Assembly (NCBI RefSeq): GCF_933775445.1 | Contig: NC_065876.1 | Span: forward strand, 23,002,001-23,066,000 | Source: Argentina anserina | Taxonomy: Eukaryota > Streptophyta > Magnoliopsida > Rosales > Rosaceae | DNA length: 64,000 nucleotides | Direction of reading: 5' to 3' | Shown: positions 23,685 through 34,376 of the stretch, in pieces | How the letters are laid out: each line of letters opens with the position of its first letter | Position numbering within the stretch: the stretch's first letter is position 1 | Notes under the pieces: model-generated | The model's database searches: none | Told to the model about the DNA's origin: nothing | The model's input: only the letters and a program-made list of their open reading frames with translations | Position numbers and translations under genes: made by a program

Positions 23685-24645
23685 CATTTGATTTTAAATA
23701 ATGTTGGTGCCACTAGCGTATACTAATTTTTTCTCTCTAATCGCTTCGTTTTGATTGGATCGACTAGGGTTTTGGAAATCGATTTCCCTGCGACGGTGCG
23801 TCCATTACCATCGGACGAGAGTTTACTGCGAATCAACAGGTGGCCTAGCATGGTGGTTGTTGGTAGTGGATCGATGGAGGAAGGTGGTTTCCGGGTCCAT
23901 TACCATCTTACAAGGTGATTTTGGCTTTGCTTTGGAGATATTGGCCAAGCTTCCGACGATATGGAGACGACGATGGTGGCGGTCTGAGATGGGGAAGAAG
24001 GGCGTCGATGGCTTATTTGTGTTTCAATCCGGGTGGTCTTGGTGCTTTGCTGGTTAGTTTCTTGATGGCTGGTGTCTCTTGTCATGAGCTCAGGTGGTGT
24101 CTTCTTTGGCTGTGGCCGGATTCGTCGACAGGACAACGGTGCTGTGATCAAAAGGAGATGCCATGGTGGCCGGTCTTTTGGGCCAGTGGAATCTTTCTGA
24201 TTTTTTAGAGGTGGGCCTGGTTGGGTTAATGTAGGTAGGTTTGGATCATTTGACTCAAGTTTTTTTTTTCTGGTGTTGTGTTGTCCCTCCTTCTTAAGCG
24301 AGGGTTTATGTTGTCACTTGGTAGAGTTCGGTCGTGTCGTTGAGTGCACGTTTATGGTTTATGTCATTTTTAAGGATTATTTAAATGTCAGTTCTTTCTA
24401 GATGTCAATGTAATGGAGAGGTTGTTTCTGCAAATATGTCGGAGTTTTGGTTTGTAAGGCTATTGGAGCGGTTCTCTTTCTTGGCTCATGTCTATTGTTT
24501 CTTGCGATAGTCCTGTGACTAGCAGTTTTAGTATGAATGAATGTGTGTAATCTAGTTCCACTACCGAGTGTTCCTTTTAATTGTAATCTTATTTTGCTGC
24601 AATATATATAGATTCTTTTTCTCATAAATAAAGTCATTTGATTTT
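23685..24645 (+). mobile_element. Second truncated LINE-like retroposon with target-site duplication
   Basis: CATTTGATTTT occurs at 23685-23695 and at 24635-24645. The 939-bp insert between them ends in CTCATAAATAAAGT, an A-rich tail following a typical UGUAAU/UAUAUAU 3' region. The body (23750-24210) is GC-rich and G-rich on the plus strand, with no recognisable reverse transcriptase. Its general look (GC-rich body, AT-rich tail) is like the insert at 21513, but I could not align the two with confidence. Confidence 0.58.
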
Positions 24646-26066
24646 TGTTTTAGGTGCAGTGGCTCCTATCAGTGATGTGGTTTATTTGAGAGGGTTAAAT
24701 AACTTACACAATTGAAAAAGGTGTACATAGGACTCAAAAGCATTGGTAGTTAAGCTTTAAAAATGTTGGGACTTATAAATTGAGTCGGATTTGAGCTACA
24801 ATGTTGCTTTGAGGCCTTTTGATATTAGTAACAAGTTAGTGAGACTTAAGTCTCCATATGGCTTCGATATTTCTTACAAGGTGGTTTTGATTGCAAAACG
24901 AATGGTTATAGAGAAGCTTTATAGTTATGAAGCAGATTTTTTTCCAAATGTTGACATTGCTAGAGACCAATCCAGACTCCAGTTTTGTTTTACAAGTTGA
25001 TGAGTCTACTAACAAGTTTCAAAGTTCTCATTGCATGTCGGGGTAGGTTGAGGGCTTCAAGTTCTGTCTTCCTGTTTTATGGTATCCTACATCATTTAAA
25101 AAAAAAGAACTCACAAAAATTTTGTTTTCGATACTTTATAAGATTATAACTATCTAACTTTTGAATTTTAACTATTATTGACAGTCAACAATCATTATAT
25201 TACTAACACGTCCGAGTACCCGCTTCCATAAAGATAAAATAAAAAATCAAGGAGGTCATAGATCCTAAGCCGTATGTGGACGGAAGTCGCACTTTTGCCA
25301 GCTAATGTGTAATGGGATGGAAATGAAATGCACAACAAAACACAGAAACTTTAATTGAGGCTAAACTGGTTCCTTCTAATCCTACATCAAAGATAACTAT
25401 GTTTTTGGCACTTCCTCTGTGAACTAAATATGTGAACATTCTTGCTACCATATTCTATATATGAAATTTGGAATATACTGACTATTTTCAAGATAAGCAC
25501 CTCACCAGATTCATAGTCTTGAGATTACCACGAGTAATGTGAGCCCTCGTCACCCAATTAGGTGAACTGTCTTGGTGACCTTCTCCATTAATTTGTTTAA
25601 AGGACCTACATTATGATACATAATCGTCATAATATGGAGTAACATAGCATCCTCAAATTTTAATTGTCAGATAAGGGTAGATCGAGGTAGAGACGTAGAG
25701 TAGAGAACTATGTCAAAAACAAACTAAACTTCTCAAGCACGTACATACAAATTTAGGTTAGCAACTGTGTAAAGCAAGCTTAAAACTGAAGAAGATGCAG
25801 CTCAGGGAGTGTCCCTGAAATGGGACAGTGGTTGTACCGAAGCAGTTCAGAACTTTTCTCAGTACCAACTCCAAGTATGTAAAGTAACGAAAGGGATCGG
25901 GGGTTCGATTTGATTTCTAAGAAGACTAAAGATCGCGAAAACGCATGATAAGCTAGTACTGGGAGTAAAAAAAATTTATGAACCTTTGTCTTCCTTAATG
26001 TGCTTTCATACCATTCATCAAGGCATTAACAATATTGACACTGCACATCAGTCTAGTCAAACAAGT
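24646..26066. other. Intergenic DNA with an unassigned short frame
   Basis: An open frame at 24791-25000 (69 aa, from MSYNVALRPFD) reads like real protein in places (SPYGFDISYK; SYEADFFPNVD) but I do not recognise it. It has no clear continuation and may be a fragment of a transposase or another captured gene. The remainder shows nothing beyond short A runs. Confidence 0.3.
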
Positions 26067-26441
26067 ATATAGTAAAGGCAAAAATGCCGATTTGCATCCT
26101 AAATTTGGTCATAATTGTCCATTTGCACCCCGAACTTGCATTTGAGTCAATTTACCTCCTAAACTTGGTAAAAATTGCCGATTTGCACCATATCCGTTAA
26201 ATTTAATGTTTTTATCCAATTTTAAGTCACATGTCATGCATTTGAGGGGCAGTATTGTCATTATATAATTATTCATATTTAATAATGAAATAAATTAATA
26301 AGATTACTTAAGTGGAACACTTGCTACAATGTTTTTTTTTTCAAAACATGTTATTGATTTATATATTTATTATTTACGTTATATGGTATGTTAAAAGATA
26401 TTAAAAATCTATAAATAGATACATTGAAAATTAAAAATAAA

Positions 26442-26809
26442 TGTTTATTCCGGGAGAATTACTATTCTACCATTGTGTGTGTTTTAGCCTTATTAGGTTT
26501 CCTGTTAGAGACAAGGTTCTAAAAAACGCTAGGTGTTAATCGGGCGGACAGCTAAAAACCAGCGGCCAGATGATTAATCGGGGATTAATCGGCCCAAAAT
26601 TAAGGCGGCCAAGGGTCTCCGGGCGCCTAGGCGGGGATTTTTAGAACATTGGTTAGAGATAGATTCGCATCTCTGTAATATATTAGGATTCCAAATTCTA
26701 CATGATTGTGGTATGTAATGTCTATATATATGCCACATTATCAATCAATAAACTGTTACATTCTGTTCCATTACGTCATTATTATTCTCGTTTCGTTCCT
26801 CCTCCAACA
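26442..26809 (+). repeat. Lone copia LTR (plus orientation) split by a hAT MITE
   Basis: Without the 148 bp of MITE plus duplicated target, this block matches the LTRs at 15499-15715 and 51714-51896. It has CCGGGAGAATTACTATTCTA near its start, GGTTTCCTGTTAGAGA before the MITE, and a CAACA end. The left edge (TGTTTATTCCGGG) has three extra bases relative to TGTTCCGGG. No target duplication is evident. Confidence 0.75.
26512..26651. mobile_element. hAT-type MITE (140 bp) inside the LTR
   Basis: Ends CAAGGTTCTAAAAA and (reverse complement) CAATGTTCTAAAAA are inverted repeats, and the 8-bp GTTAGAGA is duplicated at 26504-26511 and 26652-26659. An 8-bp duplication with short TIRs indicates the hAT superfamily. 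The body is rich in GGCGG and GCGCCTAGG words, like the larger element at 48626-49271. Confidence 0.85.
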
Positions 26810-26921
26810 ATGTGTACATATAAAAATATATATATACACAACACACTATATTTGAATGGGTGGATATGTTGAATATATAATTCAAAGTAGGGTTAAGTAT
26901 GTAGAAAAAAAATATAAATGA

Positions 26922-27103
26922 TGCATGATGAAATAAATGTATCTTTATTGAATGATATGAGGGTCTATATATAGGCATTACAAAACCACAATCATGTAGA
27001 ATTCGGAGTCCTAATCTATTATAGAGATGCAAATCTATATTCTAACAGGAAACCTATTAGGTTAAGATACACACAATAGTATAATAGTAATTCTCCCTGA
27101 ACA
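26922..27103 (-). repeat. Lone copia LTR (minus orientation)
   Basis: On the minus strand this reads TGTTCAGGGAGAATTACTATTATAC... through TATATATAG to ...CATGCA, 182 bp, matching the LTR at 51714-51896. It faces the LTR at 26442-26809 across about 110 bp of unrelated AT-rich DNA. No clear flanking duplication was found. Confidence 0.75.
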
Positions 27104-27380
27104 GTAACTAACTAATTTGATTAAAAAATAATCCTCCTTTTAAAGAATATTTTTATTTATTTTAAAGAAAAATATAAATATAAAATGACAATATTACCAC
27201 TCATGTGCATGACATGTGACGCAAAATTGGATAGAAACAGTTAAATTTAACGGATGGGGTGCAAATCGGTAATTTTTACCAAGTTTAGGAGGTAAATTGA
27301 CTCAAATACAACTTCAGAGTGCAAATTGACAATTTTAGCCAATTTTGAAGTGTATTTTGGCAATTTTGCCATATAGTAAA

Positions 27381-28252
27381 TGAAAAGAGTGATAAGAACA
27401 ACAGTCCGTTCCATTAGTAAGTTAAATTTCTGGACATATGAAACACGCTTCTAAGAAAATCTCCTAGTTTCACTTAGAGTTGGAAATCTAATTTGCTTCA
27501 CAAGTGGAACACGCATTATATTGAAAGGTGTGATGACTTCTGTGCCAAGTGATAACCTAAGAAAATTTCTGGATGGCTGTCCTTTTAGGGAGATCTCATG
27601 CCAAACAGGATTGTTGAGATTTTTTTTTTGTGTGTGGTTTTAGGATTGTTGCGAAGAATTTAAGCTCTCTCTTCGTATGAACTATATGAAGCACACTTCC
27701 AAGATAACATCCATTGAAAATTGCAAGGACTTGCATGTTATTGGCTCCAAGAGTAAATCGCCGTGCTGCAATCGAGCTCCCAGAACAGAAACGGTCAGAG
27801 ATTATTGCACTCAAAACTCAAAAGCATCAGAGGATGATAAAGATGGTTGATGTTAGAATGAAATATGCAGCAACAAAACAGTATATAGTTTATCCCAAAC
27901 AGTTCAGGTAGTTTCTCAAGAACATCGATTCATAACTCACAAGGGCATACAAAGAGGTCTTTTACTCTAACTAACAAGACTAGCTCTGAAAACACATGAT
28001 AAATCAAAATTGCAATTGACAACACATACAATTTACAGTGTCATCAAGAAAGATTGAAAAACAAATTTAATATACAACAGAATAATAACACAGATCATAT
28101 AGTCATGTACAGTGTCATCAAGAAAGATTGAAAAACAAATTTAATATACAACAGAATAATAACACAGATCATATAGTCATGTACCCTCTATCATTTATCA
28201 CTAGACTTCATGAACAAAATGGAAAATTACATTTGATTTAGAGCTTCACCTT
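27381..28252. other. Region downstream of the first NPF gene
   Basis: No gene is recognised apart from the tandem duplication at 28034-28181. The small frames at 27596-27911 lie on both strands and are not supported. The stretch probably holds the end of the NPF 3' untranslated region at its right edge. Confidence 0.35.
28034..28181. repeat. Tandem duplication, two copies of 74 bp
   Basis: The unit beginning TACAGTGTCATCAAGAAAG at 28034 is repeated without visible change starting at 28108. The perfect identity over 74 bases marks a recent event (or an assembly artefact). Confidence 0.9.
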
Positions 28253-28258
28253 TTTATT
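28253..28258 (-). terminator. Polyadenylation signal of the first NPF gene
   Basis: AATAAA on the minus strand (TTTATT on the plus), about 65 bases past the stop codon at 28322. Confidence 0.55.
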
Positions 28259-28321
28259 GACTATAATGAACATAGCGACATTGGCTGACTGGCACACTGT
28301 ATCTGCTCATAATAATACATT

Positions 28322-30547
28322 TTATACTGTGCTACCTCTATTGTAGACGTAAGATTTAGCAATACACATGTAGATGCTCAATTGTACTGCACTGAGTATG
28401 GCAAGTAACCAATAAAAGTAATCAAGATGCGCACGATTAAGGTTACTGGAAAACCAGCTAGTATGGCCTGCCCAATTGCTGGCTTCATCAATAACAGAGA
28501 TAAGAAAGCTGCTCAGAAAGCTTCCCACACCAAATATACTGAGGTAAAATGCTAGTCCTACACTTTTTAATTCTCTTGGTACCTGATCGTAGAAGAACTC
28601 CTGCAGACCAACCATGGTAAAAACATCAGCCAGTCCGGTTAACAAATATTGGGGAAGTAGCCACCAAACACTCATTGGAACTGTAACACTTGGCTTATCA
28701 ACCAGATTATAATCTTTGGCAGTTTGGAGCCTTTGCATCTCAACTAAAGCTGCAACTACCATGGAAATAGTAGATATAAACATCCCAGTTCCTATTCGTT
28801 GTAGCATTGTAATACCAGAGGGTTCTCTGGTGAATGATCTCGCTATTGGGACAAAAATACGATCATAAATTGGAATGAATACAATAATGACAAGGCTTAT
28901 AAAAGATTGAAGTGCAGCAGCTGGTATGTCAAAACCTGGCACAAATGTTCGGTCCATGGTGGCACCTTGCTTAGTGAAGAAAGTCGAGAACTGTGCAAAC
29001 ACAATAGCATATACCAAGCATGTAACCCAAATCGGAAACAACCTGAGAACGGCTTTTGCTTCCTCAACCTCAGTGATGGTATAGACCTTCTCATTTTCCT
29101 TCAATTTGTCTGGTGGAAACAAGGCTTTGTTGAGGAATCTGCAAAATTTTCATATTATGTAAGAAAAGAAAATCCCTTCCATTAGAACAGCTATAGTTGA
29201 GCATCTCAGTATATAGTAAATTAAAGTTCCTGCTGTCAGAAACATGAAATGGTTGTTTAGTATTAAGGTAAGGTTCCTACTCTCTTTACTTTGAAATTAT
29301 ATAGACACAGTTAAAACTCTTACTTGAATTGTTCAGAACTTCTGTGAGGCAACATTCCACGAGAATCCTCTTCCGAAGCTATTGCTAAAGGACTTGTTCT
29401 CCGATTCCTTAATGCTGTAGTAAACACCTTGCCTATTCTCACAAATGGGCTTTCCTCATCCGATTTAATACTGTACCGGTATGTTCTAGTCCCACCAAGG
29501 AAAATAAGCAGTGCAAGGACCATGACAATGCAAGGAAGACCAAAACCCAGGCCCCAACTAAGATTATCTTGTATGTAGTCTAATACTGTAAGCGTAAGTA
29601 AGGGGCCTGCACATATACCAAAATACCACCAATTGAAGAATGAGCTTTTCGCTTGGCTCTCCTCTGGATCGTGTCTATCAAACTGATCTGCCCCAAAAGC
29701 TTGAACACAAGGTTTGTGTCCACCTTGCCCAATTGCTACTAAATATAGAGAGAAAAAGAACAATGATACTTGAAGCTGAGAAGAAGGGAGCACAGCTGAT
29801 ACAGTCAACAAGCCAAGACCCTGTTCACTTGTTCAGTTTAGTTCAAGAATGATGCCTTCAGACATACATATAAGATATAGAAACCAGAATGCATAATCAT
29901 TTCTTACTCACACCGACCATCACTTAGGTATAAAGCAAAACTTGGATCAAATATGAAGTACTTTTCTATGCAAACTTTTGTGGTCAAAACTCAAAAGCCA
30001 GACTTGAATTAAACCAGGCCAAAAAGGAAAGAACATGACTGAGCACATGAGAAGCACTTTTTCATTGGAGTCATTTCAGCTGGCATGTTAAGTTGCTAAC
30101 TTTTATTTGCAAGCAATCTGTTTTATAACTTGGAACACAATATATTAGAGTTGACATAGTTGCTTTAGCTTTCATTCCCAATTTCCCCATTCAAATTTTC
30201 TTTCTGTTTTCAACTTTAGTAACTTAAGAACTATAGAACCAACTATCTAATTTGTTTGACCCAGTAACACAACTAATTTCCTTAAACCAGAAAGTAACAT
30301 GTCGAAGCTGTGTTTTAATACAATTGATGATCACAGAAACTCAACATTGATAGTTGGTTTAAACAATCCAACTACTGCATATCAGGCACATTATACATAT
30401 TCACAGAATCACATACGATTATCCATAAATTCTAATTCTGTATTCGAAACATTTACGAAAAAGAAAACAAAATCCCAGCATTTTCCAAATTATAAACAAG
30501 AAATAGAACTAATTAATTGGGTACAGGCCAAACATAGAGAACAATTA

Positions 30548-30598
<51 letters not shown>

Positions 30599-31019
30599 GA
30601 TGTAGAGGAGAGAAGCGGCAACGATGGTGCGGTAGCGACCGAGAAGAGAATCAGCGACGAAGGCGCCGAGTAGAGGAAGCAACGACGCCGTTCCGGACCA
30701 TATGTTGATGTTCTTGGCCGCGGAGGCCGTGGAGTGTCCCATCGGCCCGGTGAGGAAGGAAATGAGGTTGGAGCTGATTCCATAGTAGGCAACTCTCTCG
30801 GCGACCTCCACCCCTGCAATTCAGTATTCATTGATTTGTTTTTGATGAGATTGAAGAGTGTGGTTGGTGGGTTTCAGTGTGTGGTGTCTTACATATTATG
30901 AAGGACGCGGAACGCCAACCGCCGGAGGTGGATCGGCGGACTGGGTGGCCGGAGTGGTCGACGGAGCCGTGGATGACGTCGTCGAGGAGGGGAGTTTGGG
31001 TCTCCGGAGAAGTGGCCAT
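28322..31019 (-). CDS. NRT1/PTR family (NPF5-like) proton-coupled transporter, 4 exons, 552 aa
   Basis: Minus-strand exons are 31019-30893, 30813-30596, 29820-29324 and 29138-28322. Introns are GT-AG and the sum is 1659 bases in one frame. The chain starts [10 protein letters not shown] (ATG at 31019; the frame is open further upstream but without an ATG). It carries the [10 protein letters not shown] segment with the ExxER proton-coupling motif, [20 protein letters not shown], the PTR signature [26 protein letters not shown], the [11 protein letters not shown] loop, and C-terminal [17 protein letters not shown]. About 12 membrane spans are expected. The family moves nitrate, peptides and other solutes with protons; several Arabidopsis NPF5 members act at the tonoplast. 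Exon sizes match the neighbour at 43775-46508 (exon 2 is 218 bp in both). The intron 1 join gives tryptophan where the neighbour has glycine, just before VEVAER. Confidence 0.93.
30553..30594. repeat. (GA)21 microsatellite at the 5' splice site of NPF intron 2
   Basis: A run of 21 GA units on the plus strand is a CT run on the minus strand that begins at the second base of the intron, so the donor reads G|GTCTCTCT. The repeat starts exactly at the exon boundary. Confidence 0.9.
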
Positions 31020-31611
31020 TGGCTGTGGTTTGGTGTCCACTACGGAACACTCGTGTTTTCTCCAATTATATGGTGAATTTAGTCAGTTCAATTTTTGGAG
31101 TTTCCCACCATCTTGAATTGTTTATTATTGTATTTTTGTTTTGTCTGTAAACAAACAATTAGCTGGAGGTTTTTGTTTTCTTACTTGCTATAGATCAAGA
31201 ACTTTGTGTCGAAAATTTGCTTGTTATCAAGAATTCGAGAACCAAATTCTTGAGTTTTAACGGGGATTCTAAAATTACTATTGATGTTACCACTCTGACA
31301 CTCTCATTGATGTTCATACTCTTCTTTAAGCGTGTTTGGAGAGAGGCTAATTTCAATGTACAAGTAAATTATGAGTACAAACTTGGCTGAGTTGTACGCA
31401 TCAATTTTCCTTCACATTATCCGGTTAGGATTTGCTGAGGAATCTGCAAGAATTGGTGGACAGGAATCAAGTGAACACTGACTTCTTTTTGTGGTAGAAC
31501 ACAACTGATCTACACATTCACTTTCAAATTTACTACAACTGGTGTGATAACACTTCATTTCGTGGTAACTAGGAGTCTAGGACTATTCAGATTATATATG
31601 TTCATTCTGTA
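31020..31611. other. Spacer between the first NPF gene and the NPF pseudogene
   Basis: About 590 bases holding the 5' leader and promoter of the first NPF gene on the minus strand. Nothing else is recognised; the frame at 30877-31116 on the plus strand is a shadow of exon 1. Confidence 0.4.
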
Positions 31612-31802
31612 CCACCCCTATTATAAATGTAAGATTTTGCAAAATAAATGTAGACCGCCAATCCTACTGCAGTGAGTGCAGCTAGTAACCAATAAAAGTA
31701 ATCAAGATGTGCAGTGTTAAAGATTGTCCGAGAACCAGCTAGTTTGCCCAGCCAAAGTGGTTGCATCGTCAATACTATAAATAAGAAAGCTGCTCAGCTA
31801 TC

Positions 31803-32684
31803 TAGCACCAACACTTCAGCCTAGTTCTACATTGCCCGACACGCCGACATGGCCCGACACGGTGTACGACACGCGCGTGTCGGAAAATATTGACTCTTTT
31901 GACACGGCCAGACACGCCACATACTGTTTCCGACATGCCACATCAGCATTTTGAATTAAAAAAAAACCTAAGTCCTAAGACACAACACTCAGTTCCCACT
32001 TCGCAATTTTCCTTCTATTTTACTTTAAAGCAGTGGACGACGCAAAAGAAAGCCTTGTATGTGATTATGCGGTGAGAATTGAAGTTGGTCTCTCTAGAAT
32101 TCAAGAACCCAAGAAAGGCTGCTGAGAATCTGCTGGATGTGAAGAAGAAACAATTGTTGGAGCAAGTTGAAACTATGACAGGGGAAAAGGAAACCGCATT
32201 GAAAGTTGAAGTGATTGATGAGACTGTTTTGATTGAAACTGTGCCAATGAGTTTTCTGGGTCATGCTCAATCTGGTCCATAGAGGAGTGCAGCAAAGCAA
32301 GAAGTGAATGGAAAGAAGGCAAGAAACTAAAGAAGGAAAGAAAAGCTAGCAAATGGGTTGAAACTGAGAAAAACACCCTCCTTGTGATTCAAGCTGGCAA
32401 TGCTTGAGTCAACAACAACAAGATCACTTATTCGAGGATGGAGTTGGATGCCATGTGATTTGTGAACATTACAGAACAGAGGAAGCTGTGGAAAAATGTG
32501 TACAATAGGCTTGGGCCGGTCGTGGCAAGGGAGTATGATGATCTAGATATCTCTAAGCAACAGCAGAATAACATTAATATATATATATATATTAAATTAT
32601 ATATAAATTGTCGTGTCGACGCCGTATCGGAATCTAGATTTTTAAGATTTGCCGTGTCGCGGTGTCGTGTCGGTGTCGGTGCTA
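31803..32684. mobile_element. TIR-type insertion (882 bp) in exon 4 of the NPF pseudogene, with a coding-like interior
   Basis: The left end TAGCACCAACACTTC and the right end GGTGTCGGTGCTA are inverted, and both flanks are built of GACAC/GTGTC words (GTCGTGTCGGTGTCGGTG at the right). These ends resemble a common plant hAT-like MITE. No clean target duplication was found (CAGCTATC left, CATAGCTG right). The interior 32079-32282 has an open frame of 67 aa (ENLLDVKKKQLLEQVETM; KVEVIDETVLIETV) that continues past a stop with further coding-like sequence. I do not recognise it; it may be a captured gene fragment. Confidence 0.6.
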
Positions 32685-34376
32685 CATAGCTGCTGAGGTA
32701 GAGAGCAAGTCCGAGGCTTCTTAGTTCATTTGGTACCTGATCGTAGAGGACAAGTACTGAGGAACTAACCACCAATTACTCATTAGGATTGTGGCACTTG
32801 GTAGATCAACCAGATCATACTCTTTCGCAGTTTGCAGCCTTTTTATTTCAACTAAAGCTGCAATAGCCATGGCAATGATAGAGAAAAACATCCCAGTTCC
32901 TATTCTTTGTAGCATTGTAATGCCGCATGGTTCTCTGATGAAAGCTCTTGCTGCTGAAGAAAAATGCGGTCATAAATGGGTATGAAAATAATAATGATAA
33001 ATGAAGGGAAGCTGCTGGTATGTCAAAATCGGGCACTATAGTTCTGTCCATTGTGGCAACTTGCTTGGTAAAGAAAGTAGTGGACTGTGCAAATATTGGA
33101 AACAGCCTAAGAACAGCCTTTGCTTCCTCAACCTCAGCGATGGTACACACCTTCCCATTTTTCAAATCATCTGGCGCAATCAACGCTTTATTAAGGAACC
33201 TGCAAAGATTAAAAGAAGACAAATTTAGAAGGAGCTCTGAAAGAGCTTTGATCAAGTATTTATACTTATGAGATCAATCAAATTTTCCTATTATCAATTT
33301 ATCAGCAACAGGAAGAACAACAATTTACACAATTACATCACAAGGGAAATATGCAAATTTACTTTAGAGCAGCTAAGTAGATAAGATGCTTACTTGTATT
33401 GTTCAGAACTTTGATGAGGCAAGGTTCCACGGGATTCTTCTTCAGAAGCAATTGCTGAAGGACTAGTGATACACCGTCACCTCATTTGCAACTGCAAAAG
33501 ATTTTAGGGATTACATAGGTAATCTTGATTCTCAGGACGATTCTCCACCTTCTGGCTTAGCTCGTCCACATCTGCTCAACCTTGGTTTTCTTTCGTAGCT
33601 TTTTTGCCAGTTCCTAAATGCAGCAACAAAAACTTTGCCGATTCTCACAAACGGGCTTTTCTCATCCCCTTTGATGCTATACCGGTATGTTCAAGTTCCA
33701 CCAACAAAAGTAATCAGTGCAAGGACCATCATAACACAAGGAATTCCAAACCCTAAACCCCAGCTGAGATTGTCCTGTATGTAGGCCAATACCGAGATTG
33801 TGACTAGCCCACCAACACAGACACTAAAGTACCACCAATTGAACAATGAGCTTTTCCCTTTGCACTCCTCTGGATCTTCTCCATCAAACTGATCTGCCCC
33901 GAAAGCTTGTACACAGGGGCCAGGGCTTGTGTCCACTTTGCCCAACTGCTACTAGATACAGAGAGAAGAACAACAACACTACTTGAAACTCAGAAAAAGG
34001 AAGCACTGCTGACAGGGTCAACAAGCCAAGTCCCTGTTCCAATTGAGGCCAACAACAATATTGTTCAAACATAGCAAGATGTAGAATATCAATACAAAAA
34101 CTGGCACTCATGATCATTCGTAAAATCACCAAAATGCACATTCCATCAGAAGTTAAACTGACATAAAGATCACCTCTGCAGCATTCCCTAGTTGACCAAA
34201 AGAAAAACATCTGAACCATAACTATGATCATGAGAAGCATACATTAAAAGCTTTTGCGACACGGATACTTTCATATTTCAAACTAAACTAGCTGTAACAA
34301 GAGTATATTAATTTTTTCACAGAAATGCTGATTAAGTAACTATATATATTTTAGGCTTTCATAACTGTTATATTAT

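Larger units (their letters stand above)
26077..27370. mobile_element. Mutator-like non-autonomous TIR element (1294 bp) with nested insertions
   Basis: The ends form inverted repeats of about 190 bp: GGCAAAAATGCC at the left mirrors GGCAATTTTGCC at the right, and the match continues through the AATTTACCTCCTAAACTTGG segment. Directly outside lie identical 10-bp sequences ATATAGTAAA (26067-26076 and 27371-27380). Long TIRs with a 9 to 11 bp duplication are the signature of Mutator-like elements. No transposase is present. The centre holds two copia-type LTR sequences in opposite orientation and a small hAT MITE. Confidence 0.85.

Noticed and set aside
25890..25910. GGGTTCGATTTG as a tRNA T-arm
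   Set aside because: No cloverleaf, A-box or acceptor stem could be built around it on either strand. No tRNA gene was found in the window.
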